DNA of 64,000 nt from Roseiarcus sp963836695 (GCA_963836695.1 CAWIKX010000002.1:248001-312000), one strand, 5' to 3'. Shown: positions 48,690-58,803, counted from the stretch's first letter. Numbers and translations: made by a program. Notes: a model not told the origin generated them from the sequence alone.

Positions 48690-50113
48690 CCGTGGTCGCG
48701 ACCTCGTCCAAATTCAAGGAAAACGCGCACGAGGCGCTGAACGACGCGCGGTTGCAGACCGCGATGTCTTTTTCGCGCAATTTCGTCGCCAGGCGCGCCG
48801 CCTCGGCTGCTCGTCTCCCCGAATTCGAGGCGCTGCGCGACAGCTGCCGCGCGATCAAGGACCACACCCTCGCGCACCTCGACCTTTATCTCGAAGCCTA
48901 TGAGGCCAAGGTCCGCGCCAGCGGCGGCGAAGTCCACTATGCGCAGGACGCCGACGAAGCGCGCAAGATCATCGTCGATCTTTGTAAGTCGATGGACGCG
49001 AAAAGCGTCACCAAAGGCAAGTCGATGATCGCCGAGGAAATCGGCCTGAACCATGCGCTCGAGGCGGCGGGGATCGAGCCCGTCGAAACGGACCTCGGCG
49101 AATACATCATTCAATTGCGCGGCGAGACCCCCTCGCACATCCTCGCGCCGGCGATCCATCTCCTGGCGAAGGATGTCGAGCAGGAATTCCGCAAGGCGCA
49201 TCGCGATCTGCCGCCCGACCGCAGTCTCGCAGAGCCGGAGCAATTGGTGGCGGAGGCGCGCCAAGTGTTGCGCGCCAAGTTCCTCGCGGCCGATGTCGGC
49301 ATCACGGGGGCGAACTTCCTCATCGCCGAGACCGGAACGTCGATCATCGTCACCAACGAAGGCAACGGCGATCTCACGCAAACCCTGCCCGAGGCCCACA
49401 TCGTCATCGCGTCGATCGAAAAGATCGTGCCGACGCTCGAGGACGCCGCGCAGCTTATGCGCGTGCTGGCGCGTTCAGCGACCGGCCAGGACGCCTCGGT
49501 CTATACGACGCTATCGACCGGGCCGCGCCGTCCGGGCGATCCCGATGGACCAAGGGCCTATCATGTCGTGATTCTCGACAACGGCCGCTCGGCGATGCTG
49601 GGCGGCGAGTTCGAGGACATGTTGCGGTGCATACGTTGCGGCGCCTGCATGAACCATTGCCCGGTCTACCAAGCGGTCGGTGGTCATGCTTATGGCTGGG
49701 TCTATCCGGGGCCGATGGGCGCAGTGCTGACGCCCTCGCTCATCGGCGTCGCCGAGGGCGGCCAGTTGCCCAACGCCTCGACCTTCTGCGGCCGCTGCGA
49801 AGAGGTGTGCCCAGTCCGCATTCCATTGCCGGGCATGATGCGGCACTGGCGCGAGCGCGAGTTCGAGCGCAGCCTCTCGCCTGCGCCGATGCGCTACGGC
49901 CTACGCTTCTGGGCGTTCTTCGCCACCCGCCCGGCGCTCTACCAGATGGCGACTGGCCTTGCCGCGCGCGCCATGCATCTCGCCGCCCGACACAAGGGCC
50001 GCTTCGCATGGGCGCCCCTGGCCGGCGGCTGGACGCGTTATCGCGATCTCCCCGCGCCGGAGGGGGCCACGTTCCAGAGTCAATGGCGAGCGCGGAGCGG
50101 AGCCGTTCGATGA
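48686..50113 (+). CDS. lutB: L-lactate dehydrogenase complex protein LutB (Fe-S)
   Basis: A 475-residue iron-sulfur protein. The N-terminal LUD domain contains KGKSMIAEEIGLNHAL and ADVGITGANFLIAETGTS. The C-terminal ferredoxin part holds two 4Fe-4S sites, CIRCGACMNHCPVYQ and CGRCEEVCPVRIP. The start ATG 48686 overlaps lutA and the stop overlaps lutC, both as ATGA. Together the three subunits oxidise L-lactate to pyruvate at the membrane. Confidence 0.95.
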   Translation: MTVVATSSKFKENAHEALNDARLQTAMSFSRNFVARRAASAARLPEFEALRDSCRAIKDHTLAHLDLYLEAYEAKVRASGGEVHYAQDADEARKIIVDLCKSMDAKSVTKGKSMIAEEIGLNHALEAAGIEPVETDLGEYIIQLRGETPSHILAPAIHLLAKDVEQEFRKAHRDLPPDRSLAEPEQLVAEARQVLRAKFLAADVGITGANFLIAETGTSIIVTNEGNGDLTQTLPEAHIVIASIEKIVPTLEDAAQLMRVLARSATGQDASVYTTLSTGPRRPGDPDGPRAYHVVILDNGRSAMLGGEFEDMLRCIRCGACMNHCPVYQAVGGHAYGWVYPGPMGAVLTPSLIGVAEGGQLPNASTFCGRCEEVCPVRIPLPGMMRHWREREFERSLSPAPMRYGLRFWAFFATRPALYQMATGLAARAMHLAARHKGRFAWAPLAGGWTRYRDLPAPEGATFQSQWRARSGAVR

Positions 50114-50778
50114 GCTCCCGCGCGGCGGTGTTCGCCAGCATTCGGCGCTCGCTTGGCGTGACCGGCGACGAAGCGACGCGCCGGTTCGAGGTCGAAACGC
50201 GCTTAAAGCAGGCGCCGCCCGGAATCGTGCCGAAGCGCGGTCAGGGCGACGTCACGGCCCGGCTGGCAACATTCAAGGCGGAGGCGGAACGGTCCCAGGC
50301 GAGCGTTGCTGAGATCGCCGGCTGGGCGGAAACCCCGGCGGAAATCGCGCGTTTCCTGCGCGAGAACAATTGTCCGGCGACGCTACGCATGGGCGACGAC
50401 CCGCGTCTGGCCGGAATGCCATGGAGCGGAACCTCCCTCGACATTTCATACGGCCCTTCCGATGGCGCGGACCTCAACGCCGTGTCAGCCGCCTTTGCGG
50501 GGATCGCCGAGACCGGAACGCTGGCGCTCGTCTCTGGGCCCGACAATCCGACGACCCTCAATTTTCTGCCCGACAACCATATCGTGCTGCTGCCGCGGGA
50601 GGCGATCGAGGCCGATTACGAGAGCGTGTTCGCCAAGCTGCGCGGGATTTATGGCAAGGGCGGCGCACCGCGAACGATCAATTTGATCACCGGCCCGTCG
50701 CGATCGGCGGATATCGAGCAGACGCTGCTCTTAGGCGCTCACGGGCCTCGACGGCTGCATATCGTCGTCGTCGGCTGA
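50110..50778 (+). CDS. lutC: L-lactate dehydrogenase complex protein LutC
   Basis: A 222-residue LUD-domain protein. The core AGIAETGTLALVSGPDNPTT and FLPDNHIVLLP are typical of LutC/YkgG proteins. The ATG at 50110 overlaps the lutB stop; there is a large open frame upstream in the same register, but it is inside lutB. It completes lutABC. No GntR-type LutR regulator or lactate permease is next to it. Confidence 0.93.
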   Translation: MSSRAAVFASIRRSLGVTGDEATRRFEVETRLKQAPPGIVPKRGQGDVTARLATFKAEAERSQASVAEIAGWAETPAEIARFLRENNCPATLRMGDDPRLAGMPWSGTSLDISYGPSDGADLNAVSAAFAGIAETGTLALVSGPDNPTTLNFLPDNHIVLLPREAIEADYESVFAKLRGIYGKGGAPRTINLITGPSRSADIEQTLLLGAHGPRRLHIVVVG

Positions 50779-50836
50779 GGATCGATAGCAGCCGGCGCGT
50801 AGGCCCACAAAAAATTCACCATCTTCCGGGGCTTTA

Positions 50837-50868
50837 TTGCAATGCAAAAATTTTATTCGCATTTGCAA
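50837..50868. repeat. Imperfect inverted repeat TTGCAATGC / GCATTTGCAA
   Basis: A 9-10 bp inverted repeat around an AT-rich centre, in the leader of the small envelope gene at 50941. The half-sites resemble TTGC...TGCA elements elsewhere in the window. It may be an operator. Confidence 0.35.
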
Positions 50869-50940
50869 CAACTCGCCACAGTCATGTCATGGTTTGCGCT
50901 TAACCCTCCGTCACTGGCCTCGTTTGGACTTGGGGGTTAC

Positions 50941-51144
50941 ATGTCCATCAGTTCAGCCAATCCACGACGTATCGCGATCGCCGCCGGGTGCGGCGCGCTC
51001 GCGATCGGGTTGCCCTACGGGGCGGCCGCTTATGCATCTCCTGAATCGTCGGCGTGGGCGCTCATGGCGCTTTGCGTCTGCGGGCTCGGCGTCGCCGGTT
51101 TCCGGCGCGGCCGCAACAACCGGCTTTCAACGGACATCGAGTGA
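50941..51144 (+). CDS. Small exported protein with C-terminal sorting-like tail
   Basis: A 67-residue protein (start ATG 50941). It has a signal-like N-terminus (RRIAIAAGCGALAIGLPYGAAAYAS), then a second hydrophobic segment SAWALMALCVCGLGVAGF followed by a basic cluster RRGRNN. The hydrophobic-then-Arg ending resembles PEP-CTERM/VPxxx-CTERM tails, without a clear PEP motif. An upstream ATG at 50842 would precede the signal by 33 residues and is less likely. A strong terminator lies just downstream. Confidence 0.52.
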   Translation: MSISSANPRRIAIAAGCGALAIGLPYGAAAYASPESSAWALMALCVCGLGVAGFRRGRNNRLSTDIE

Positions 51145-51172
51145 AAGCCGTTGGGCGCTTCGGGCGCTCGTA

Positions 51173-51198
51173 AAAGGCCGCCTTTCGGGGCGGCCTTT
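51173..51198 (+). terminator. Rho-independent terminator
   Basis: A 10-bp perfect stem, AAAGGCCGCC with GGCGGCCTTT, and loop TTTCGG, 28 bp after the small exported protein's stop. The T-rich arm (CCTTT then GCATTT) fits termination rightward; the A-rich 5' arm means it may also work in the other direction. Confidence 0.8.
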
Positions 51199-51337
51199 GC
51201 ATTTCTGGCCCAAGCGGCGTAATTGGCCAAAACATCGAGCGCTCGCGCCGCGGCGACGAATTAGTAACCTTAATGTGCATAGTGAATCGTTTCGGGGCGC
51301 TCGTGAAACGCGTCTCTTCTGTGTTGGGTCCTGTCGC

Positions 51338-52874
51338 ATGAAGCTGCGGGTTTTATTTGCGGGGGCGCTCATCGGGCTGCCTCTCCTGGTCTCGGGCGCG
51401 CTGGCGCAGACCCCGGCAAGTCCGCCTGCGGTCACGACACCCCCAGCGCCGTCAACCATAGCGGCGAGTCCGCCCGCCGTCACGACGCCGCCAGCGCCGC
51501 CCGTATCGATCCCGGCGAATCAGCCTTCTGCGACGACCAGTGCGGCGCCATCGTCCAATCTCGCGAATCAGCCGGCGCCGAGTGGAGGCCTCGTAAGCCC
51601 GTTCATGCCGATGCCCGGCGCGCCGCCGACCACCGGAGCTGATTCGACGCCAAACACTTCCAACACTTCCCCGCCTACGGCCGCGCCTCCTGCGGCTCAG
51701 GCGGCAGCGCCGCCAAAGCCGAAGAAGGTCGCGCCGCCTGCACCGCCGCGCGAGACTGCGCTCAGCGAGGATCCGCAACCGACGCTTCAGCCCGACACTT
51801 TCTTCGCTACCGCCAAGGCCTCCGAGCGCTACTCGACGATTGTGGACGCAGGCGGGTGGCCGACCGACATCGCCGCCATCGGCCCGGGAACGAAGGGGCC
51901 CGCCGTTGTAAAATTGCGCAAGCGCCTGGCGATCGAGGGCTACCTTGACGCTGGCGAGGCAAGCGGACTTGCTTGGGATAAGGCGCTCACGGCGGGTGTG
52001 AAGCGATTCCAGGAGCATATGGGGCTGCGCCAGACCGGAATTGTGTCCGGCGCGACGCTGAAAGCGATCAATGTTCCAGCGAGGGAGCGCTTCAACGAGC
52101 TCGCTTCCAGCGCCAATCGTCTTGCCGGGCTCAATTTCTCTTTCGAGGACCGCTATGTGGTGGTCAACCTGCCATCGACCTCGGTCGAAGCGGTCGAGAA
52201 TGGCCGGGTCGTCCACCATTACGTAGCGATCGTCGGCGGTCCGGAGCATCCCTCGCCCGAGATTTCCGCGCACATCCAGGTCGTGAACCTCAACCCGACG
52301 TGGACCGTTCCGATATCGATCATCAAGAAGGAAATCATTCCCCGGATGCAGCGCGACCCGGGCTACCTGACGCGCGCGAAAATCAGGATTTTTGACGGCT
52401 CGGGTAAGGAGATCAATCCGAAGTCGGTGAACTGGAGCACGGAGCGGGCGGCCAATTACACGCTCAGGCAAGATTTCGGGCGCGGGCAATTCTCTCGGCT
52501 CGATCCGCATCGGCATGCCTAACAAGCTCGCCGTCTACATGCACGACACGCCGTCCAAGGGGCTATTCGGCGCCGATTACCGGTTCCTCAGCCATGGCTG
52601 TGTCCGGGTGCAAGGCGTCTATGACTATGCCGCGTGGCTGTTGGAAGGGACGGGCGGGGGACCGGCCGGCGGCTGGGACAAGGAGGCGCTGCAGGCCAAG
52701 ATCAAGGAAGGCGCGCGTTACGACATCAACCTCGCCAAGGCGGTGCCGGTGATCTGGGTCTACCTGACCGGCTGGTCGAACGGCGACGGCCCCGCAAATT
52801 TCCGCGACGACGTCTACAATATCGACAATGTGGGCGAAGCGCAGGTGAGCGCCCAAGCCGCGCCGGTCAGGTAA
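51338..52874 (+). CDS. L,D-transpeptidase with peptidoglycan-binding domain (YcbB-like; single-base frameshift)
   Basis: Exported cell-wall crosslinking enzyme of about 511 residues. It has a signal peptide (MKLRVLFAGALIGLPLL to ALAQ), a long Pro/Ala/Thr-rich linker (about 25-130), a peptidoglycan-binding domain (VVKLRKRLAIEGYLDAGE; GVKRFQEHMGL) and the YkuD catalytic domain ending with SHGCVRVQG, where Cys is the nucleophile. The last 118 residues lie in the next frame. Removing one base from GATTTCGGG at about 52472-52480 gives RQDSGAGNSLGSIRIGMPN, the family's conserved approach to the active site. It makes 3-3 crosslinks in the periplasm by family. Confidence 0.87.
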
Positions 52875-52881
52875 AATCCGG

Positions 52882-53193
52882 TCAGCGGCCTTCAGGCGGG
52901 ATCGCCGCGGTCTCGCGAACGAATTGGGCGATGTCCTCGCGGCTGTAAGACAGGCCCACTCGCTTCGTCGACGCAGGCCGCTTGGCGAGCGACAGCCCAG
53001 GCCGCCATTCCCGCTCTGGCCGGATCGGCCGGGGCATGAAGCCGCCGCCACAATTCGGGCAGACGTTGCTCAAATGCCGCTCGACGCAATCGGCGCAGAA
53101 GGTGCATTCGTAACTGCAGATGCGCGCGTCCGTCGCGTCGGGCGCCAAGTCCTTGTCGCAATATTCGCAATTCGGCCGAAGTTCGAGCGCCAT
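52882..53193 (-). CDS. DUF1272 Cys-rich putative zinc protein
   Basis: A 103-residue protein. The N-terminal half is a zinc-ribbon-like module with CEYCDKDL, then CSYECTFCADCVE and CPNCGGGF, all in the first 60 residues; this is the DUF1272 pattern. The tail is basic and helical. ATG 53193 (MALELRPN) is the family start. The C-terminal 45 residues are not part of the domain. Function unknown; it ends 7 bp from the transpeptidase stop on the other strand. Confidence 0.87.
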   Translation of the reverse strand: MALELRPNCEYCDKDLAPDATDARICSYECTFCADCVERHLSNVCPNCGGGFMPRPIRPEREWRPGLSLAKRPASTKRVGLSYSREDIAQFVRETAAIPPEGR

Positions 53194-53263
53194 GTTTTCC
53201 CCCAAGACGCCAGCCGCGAGCGTGGACCTGATGCGCGTCGAACGCAACCTCACACAGCCAACT

Positions 53264-53887
53264 ATGTCTCAAGCTTCCCGGCCATTACAGAATCGCGTCG
53301 ACCCGTTCGGCGAACTCCGCGCGACGCCTGAGCGCGGCGGGCTCATGGGCAATCGTGGCGGCCGGCTGCATCGTGACGACCAGACTTTGGGCCGGAGCCG
53401 CTGGAAGAACAAGCACTGGCTGATCTGCGTGTGCGAGTTCAAGGATCGTCATCGCGACGTTTGGGGCAGGTACTACACGGAACTCTTCTTCCTCGACGAG
53501 CCGACAGCGCTCGCCGCCGGCCATCGGCCCTGCTTCGAGTGCCGCAGGCCCGCGGCGAAAGCCTTTATCGCCGCTTTTCCGGGCGCCCCGAGCTGCGTGG
53601 AGGCGATGGACGAAGCGCTCCATCGCGAGCGGGTGGAGAACCGGCTGAAACGCCTATGGCGGGCGCGTCTCGGCGACCTGCCGGACGGGGCGATGATCGC
53701 GCGCGATCGCAGCGCTCACGCCGTGCGCTCGGGCGAGCTTTTGCCCTGGAGCTTCGCCGGCTACGGCGCGCCAAGCCCGCTCGAGCCCGACGCCATCGTT
53801 GATGTCTTGACTCCGCCCTCGACGGTCGCCGCGCTCAAGGGCGGATTTAAGCCGCTCTGGCCCGAGGCGCTCAAGCCCGGACGTTGA
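53264..53887 (+). CDS. Conserved hypothetical protein with HRPCFECRR motif
   Basis: A 207-residue protein whose N-terminus (NRVDPFGELRATPERGGLMGNRG), middle (YTELFFLDEPTALAAGHRPC) and CxxC site look like a conserved family I recall from alphaproteobacteria, without a named function. The His/Cys pair and CxxC suggest a metal site. I start at ATG 53264 so that the NRVDPFG element is kept; ATG 53345 would lose it. It is divergent from the DUF1272 gene. Confidence 0.75.
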   Translation: MSQASRPLQNRVDPFGELRATPERGGLMGNRGGRLHRDDQTLGRSRWKNKHWLICVCEFKDRHRDVWGRYYTELFFLDEPTALAAGHRPCFECRRPAAKAFIAAFPGAPSCVEAMDEALHRERVENRLKRLWRARLGDLPDGAMIARDRSAHAVRSGELLPWSFAGYGAPSPLEPDAIVDVLTPPSTVAALKGGFKPLWPEALKPGR

Positions 53888-53952
53888 CCGGTTCGCGCCT
53901 GTGGTCTACTCCGCCTTCGCTTAGCAAAAAATGGTTTCCGAGGTGGAGATCG

Positions 53953-54339
53953 ATGATGCGCGCTTTGCTCGTCGCCGTGGCGCTCCTGGCGGCGTCCGTC
54001 CCGCCGGCGATCGCCGGCGAACTGACCGGAATATGGATGCGAGACGACGGCTCCGCCAAGCTTCGCTTCTCCGCATGCGGAGGCGGGATGATGTGCGGCT
54101 TTCTGGCCTGGAAGAAAGACGCGGGCGGCGCCGCCAAGATCGGCCAACGACTGTTTTCCGACATGAAGCCGAGCGGGGAAGATTCTTGGGCCGGAGCAGC
54201 GTTCAATCCTGAAGACGGTAAGCGCTACGCGGCAAAGCTGACAGTCTCAGGCGATCATCTGGTTACGGCCGGTTGCGTGCTCGGCGGGCTCATCTGCAAG
54301 TCGTTCGATTGGACCCGGAGTCGGGCCCGTGCCCCGTGA
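53953..54339 (+). CDS. DUF2147 exported protein
   Basis: About 128 residues: signal peptide (LLVAVALLAASVPPAIAG), then the DUF2147 start GELTGIWMRDDGSAKLRFSA and a compact beta-rich body with CGGGMMCGFLAW and CVLGGLICKSFDWTR. Four Cys may form disulfides. The start is one of the two adjacent ATGs at 53953/53956, behind GGAG. DUF2147 proteins are periplasmic with no known activity. Confidence 0.82.
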   Translation: MMRALLVAVALLAASVPPAIAGELTGIWMRDDGSAKLRFSACGGGMMCGFLAWKKDAGGAAKIGQRLFSDMKPSGEDSWAGAAFNPEDGKRYAAKLTVSGDHLVTAGCVLGGLICKSFDWTRSRARAP

Positions 54340-54435
54340 GGGACACAGCCCAACCCGCAGAGTTGAGCATAAGGCCGCGTCGCGCTTAAGACGCACACAC
54401 AAACGCTTGGCGCCCCGGTCTAAATGTGGTGACGA

Positions 54436-55008
54436 TCAGGCCGAGGCCGAAGAGCCCTTACGCGAGGTCCGATAGCCGGCGAAGCCGAGGGCCGCGAAGC
54501 CGAGCAGCATCATCCCCCAGGTCGAGGGTTCAGGCACAGAGTTGAGGGTCAACGTGATAAAGTAACTTTGGTCCCCGAACGACAAGCCTTGCGCATTAAA
54601 CTCTATCGAGTTTGGGGTGAAGCTAACGTTCGCCGCTGTAAGCCCCGGCAAATTCGTCGACAGAGTGAATCCGCTTATACCAGAACCGAAGTCCAAGTTT
54701 GCGTACTGAACTCCGTTGAATGCCGCGGAGTTGTAGGACGAGCCCGCGTCTTCCGCTAGCGTCAAAGTATTCGCGCCGACAGTGAAAGTCGCGTTCTCAA
54801 CGAAAGCAGAGCATACGCCCGCGCCGCCCGAAGAACAGGGCAGCACCGTCGGATCCGTCACAACATCGAGGACCGACGACCCGAAGACCGTTCCCGCCGA
54901 GGGGAAAATGTAGTTGAGGGTTACGTTGGTGCCTACAAGGGTGGCGGCGTTCGCCGAGACGGCGCCCGCCAAAGCAAAAGCCACAAATCCCGCTAATGTT
55001 GCGCGCAT
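54436..55008 (-). CDS. PEP-CTERM sorting-domain secreted protein
   Basis: A 190-residue exported protein: signal peptide (FVAFALAGAVSANA), an Asn/Thr/Ser-rich beta-type body, and a C-terminal VPEPSTWGMMLLGFAALGF followed by Arg/Lys, the PEPxxWxMM variant of the PEP-CTERM signal. Such proteins are sorted by an exosortase to the envelope or exopolysaccharide. No exosortase gene is in the window. The body shows no enzyme motif. The base composition is less GC-biased than neighbouring genes. Confidence 0.87.
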   Translation of the reverse strand: MRATLAGFVAFALAGAVSANAATLVGTNVTLNYIFPSAGTVFGSSVLDVVTDPTVLPCSSGGAGVCSAFVENATFTVGANTLTLAEDAGSSYNSAAFNGVQYANLDFGSGISGFTLSTNLPGLTAANVSFTPNSIEFNAQGLSFGDQSYFITLTLNSVPEPSTWGMMLLGFAALGFAGYRTSRKGSSASA

Positions 55009-55128
55009 GACTTTGTCCTCAATTTATTTCTGGCGTATTGGAACGCCGATATAAAGAATATCACTAGGTTAACACCCGTCAAGCGATTGTTCGCATAACC
55101 GCAACTCTCGAATAATGGCAATGCTCAT

Positions 55129-55599
55129 TCAGTGTTCGCCCCGGCCGCGCAGAAACGCCTCGAAGGCGCTGAGCGTCGCGGCCGAGACGTAATGCTCGAT
55201 GCCCTCGGCGTCGGCCTCCGCCGCCTCGCGCGGCGCGCCGACCGCGATGAGGAGGTCGACCACCAGCCGGTGGCGATCGCGCGCGCTTTTCGCCATCGCC
55301 GCGCCGGCCTCGGTCAGGAAGATCCCGCGATAGGGCCTAGCTCGCGCCAGGCCCTCGCGCTTGAGGCGGGCGATGGTCTTGCTGGCGGTCGGATGAGCGA
55401 CGCCCATGCGCCGCGCGATGTCGGTCGTGCGCGCCTCGCCATTGGCCGCGATCAGGTCCGCGATCAGTTCGGTATAGTCCTCGAGCAGCGAGGTTGAGCG
55501 AGCTGACCGCGCCTTCAAGAATCGGTCGGCTTGCGCGGGCTCGGCCGCCAACCCGGCGGACGCCGACGGCGGCTCTTTGCCGCGCTTCGTGGTCGCCAA
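55129..55599 (-). CDS. mntR: Manganese-responsive regulator MntR
   Basis: DtxR/MntR-type repressor of 156 residues. The winged helix is visible (DIARRMGVAHPTASKTIARLKREGL), followed by metal-ligand positions in ARDRHRLVVDLLIAVG and AEGIEHYVSAATL. The open frame runs up to a GTG at 55689, but TTG at 55599, with GAGGG just upstream, gives the same length as E. coli MntR (155). It faces mntH head to head, and Mn(II) binding would repress mntH and probably itself. Confidence 0.87.
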   Translation of the reverse strand: MATTKRGKEPPSASAGLAAEPAQADRFLKARSARSTSLLEDYTELIADLIAANGEARTTDIARRMGVAHPTASKTIARLKREGLARARPYRGIFLTEAGAAMAKSARDRHRLVVDLLIAVGAPREAAEADAEGIEHYVSAATLSAFEAFLRGRGEH

Positions 55600-55648
55600 A
55601 TCGCCCTCGCCTGCCCCGCCACACCCGGTTTCGCCCCTCGTTTCATTG

Positions 55649-55664
55649 TGCAGCCTTGGCTGCA
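55649..55664. promoter_or_regulatory. Inverted repeat TGCAGCC-TT-GGCTGCA in mntR/mntH interval
   Basis: A 7-bp perfect inverted repeat with a 2-bp centre, 50 bp upstream of the proposed mntR start. The half-site TGCAGCCT recurs at 55718-55725. A regulator dimer site is likely; MntR is the obvious candidate, though it does not match the enterobacterial MntR box. Confidence 0.42.
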
Positions 55665-55788
55665 AAATGCAACCGCAGTTCGGCGTCACGCGCTTTATTC
55701 AGCCTTTGCGCTCATTTGCAGCCTATTGACTATGACGTAGCTGAGGGTACATTATGCAGGTGGGGCGGCAAACGCCGAGGATCAGGCG

Positions 55789-57114
<1,326 letters not shown>

Positions 57115-57253
57115 GGGCTTCGAACCAGGATCGTCAATCGCGAGCGTAAGCGAAGCGACCCAGGAGCCCTCGGGCGCCCTGCGCCCCTAGATCGCCGCTT
57201 CTCTCGTCGCGATGGCGGTGGCGATCTACGATTGTTTCGAGCAGAGCCAACGA

Positions 57254-58126
57254 TCAGTGAATGGCCTTAGCGCCGAGATGCCTGAGCTTGTCCGGATTGC
57301 GCATCACATAGATGCCGGCGATCCGGCCGTCCTGGATCTCGAGCGCGGTGGTTTGCACGCCGTCAAACTCGGTGGTGACGAAGCCGGGCAAGCCGTTGAT
57401 GAAACCGTAACGCATGGCTCTCGGCGCTCTCCCCGCTGCGACATGCGCGATCGCAGTCTGAAACTGCATGACGTCGTCGATCCCGATAAGCGGCCGCTTC
57501 GCCGCGGGCCGCTTGCCGCCGCCGTCGGAATAGAGGATGACGTCCGCGGTCAGAAGCGAGCGGAGTTTACCCATGTCGCCGCTGCGTGTCGCCGAGTAGA
57601 ACGCCGCGGCGATTTCGAGGCCGCGCTCCTTGGGCATGGGAAAGCGCGGACGCGTGGCGCGTACGTGCGCACGCGCGCGACTGGCAAGCTGGCGGCAGGT
57701 CGCCGGTTCGCGGCCAATCGTTTCGGCCAGTTCGTCGAAGCCGACGCCGAACACATCGTGCAGCAGGAAGGCGGCGCGCTCGAGCGGCGACAACCGCTCG
57801 AGCGCCATCATCAGCGGCAGCGTGACGTCGTCGATCTCGTCCTCATCAGGCTCGACCAAGGGCTCCGGCAGCCACGGCCCGATATAGGTTTCACGTCGCC
57901 GCCGCGCCGACTTCAACTGGTCGAGGCAGAGGCGTGTTACGACGCGGCGCAAATAGGCTTCCGGCTCCAGAACGGCGGCGCGATCGGCGTCGAGCCAGCG
58001 CAAGAACGCGTCCTGCACCACATCCTCCGCATCCGCGACCGATCCGAGCATGCGATAGGCAATGCGGATCAATCGCGGGCGCAGCGGATCAAAGCTTAAA
58101 GCGGCGGCGTCGCCTGACGTCGTCAT
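57254..58126 (-). CDS. sigJ: ECF41-type RNA polymerase sigma factor (SigJ-like)
   Basis: A 290-residue extracytoplasmic-function sigma factor. Region 2 is RIAYRMLGSVADAEDVVQDAFLRW, region 4 is LSPLERAAFLLHDVFGVGFDE with the HTH, and the C-terminal 110 residues are the SnoaL-like extension of ECF41, which acts as a built-in regulator in place of an anti-sigma factor. It begins inside the stop codon of the carboxymuconolactone decarboxylase gene, the standard ECF41 partner. An exact ECF41 promoter precedes the pair, so it likely drives its own operon. Confidence 0.93.
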   Translation of the reverse strand: MTTSGDAAALSFDPLRPRLIRIAYRMLGSVADAEDVVQDAFLRWLDADRAAVLEPEAYLRRVVTRLCLDQLKSARRRRETYIGPWLPEPLVEPDEDEIDDVTLPLMMALERLSPLERAAFLLHDVFGVGFDELAETIGREPATCRQLASRARAHVRATRPRFPMPKERGLEIAAAFYSATRSGDMGKLRSLLTADVILYSDGGGKRPAAKRPLIGIDDVMQFQTAIAHVAAGRAPRAMRYGFINGLPGFVTTEFDGVQTTALEIQDGRIAGIYVMRNPDKLRHLGAKAIH

Positions 58127-58584
58127 CAGGCCGCGCGGCGCTGCTCGATCGGATGGACAGCGCGGAAGCCCACCTGGATCCGGTTCCAGCCGTTGATCGT
58201 AACAATCAAGAGAGTGAGTTTCACCTGCTCCTCTTCGCTGAACTGCGCCTTGAGCGCCTCATAGACGTCGTCGGGAGCGCGGGTCTCGGCCACCAAAGTC
58301 AGGGCTTCGGTCCAGGCCAGCGCCGCGCGTTCCCGCTCGCTATAGAGCGGCGAGTCGCGCCAGGCGTCGAGCAGGTAGAGGCGCTGCTCCGTTTCCCCTC
58401 GTTTACGCGCGTCGGCCGTATGCATGTCGAGGCAAAAGGCGCAGCCGTTGATCTGGGAGGCCCGGGTCACCACGAGATCCATCAGGCTCGCTTCCAGACC
58501 GTTCTGCTTAAGGCCCTGGCTGAAATCGAGCCATGACTTCATAGGCCCCGGCGCGGCGGCGAAGGCGTTCAATCTTGGGGTCAT
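58126..58584 (-). CDS. Carboxymuconolactone decarboxylase / AhpD-like protein (ECF41 partner)
   Basis: A 152-residue AhpD-fold protein. The redox motif is QINGCAFCLDMHTADARKRGE (CxxC followed by His), and the C-terminal INGWNRIQVGFRAVHP is typical of these proteins. ATG 58584 has AGGAG 6 bp upstream; two further ATGs directly precede it. It is the partner gene most often linked with ECF41 sigma factors and is their usual target. The substrate is unknown; a peroxidase-linked thiol-redox role is likely by family. Confidence 0.9.
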   Translation of the reverse strand: MTPRLNAFAAAPGPMKSWLDFSQGLKQNGLEASLMDLVVTRASQINGCAFCLDMHTADARKRGETEQRLYLLDAWRDSPLYSERERAALAWTEALTLVAETRAPDDVYEALKAQFSEEEQVKLTLLIVTINGWNRIQVGFRAVHPIEQRRAA

Positions 58585-58619
58585 CATCATCTCCTCATCA
58601 ATGGGGGTTCGCAGGACAT

Positions 58620-58646
58620 GACGAGATGGACGCGCGTCTTGTGACA
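58620..58646 (-). promoter_or_regulatory. ECF41 promoter (TGTCACA-N16-CGTC)
   Basis: On the minus strand TGTCACA (58646-58640), 16 bp, then CGTC (58623-58620), identical to the published ECF41 consensus. It lies about 36 bp before the start codon of the carboxymuconolactone decarboxylase gene, so the sigma factor very probably activates its own operon. Confidence 0.85.
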
Positions 58647-58691
58647 CGTGGACAAGGAAATTTGTAACGCTCAAACTCTCCCCTCGGACCT

Positions 58692-58728
58692 CGTCCTAAG
58701 GGGCGCCGAAGGCGCGTCTCGAAGGACG
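58692..58728. repeat. Palindromic intergenic repeat, degenerate inverted copy
   Basis: Reads CGTCCTAAGGGGCGCC to GCGTCTCGAAGGACG, which is the other repeats in reverse orientation with some changes (CATCCT to CGTCCT and AGGATG to AGGACG). It lies head-to-head with the copy at 58762. Confidence 0.6.
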
Positions 58729-58761
58729 TTCGAGACGGCGCGATCGTTCCACCATCCGGAT

Positions 58762-58803
58762 CATCCTTCGAGACGCCGTGTGCTCCACACGGCCCTCAGG
58801 ATG
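58762..58803. repeat. Palindromic intergenic repeat, copy 2
   Basis: CATCCTTCGAGACG at the left end and CTCAGGATG at the right, with an inner GCCGTGTG/CACACGGC stem (8 bp). It matches the copy at 43454-43492 at both ends. The stop codon of the neighbouring PNPOx-like gene (58796-58798) lies inside it. Confidence 0.75.

Noticed and set aside
57212..58099. 295-codon plus-strand frame
   Set aside because: Antisense shadow of the ECF41 sigma gene.
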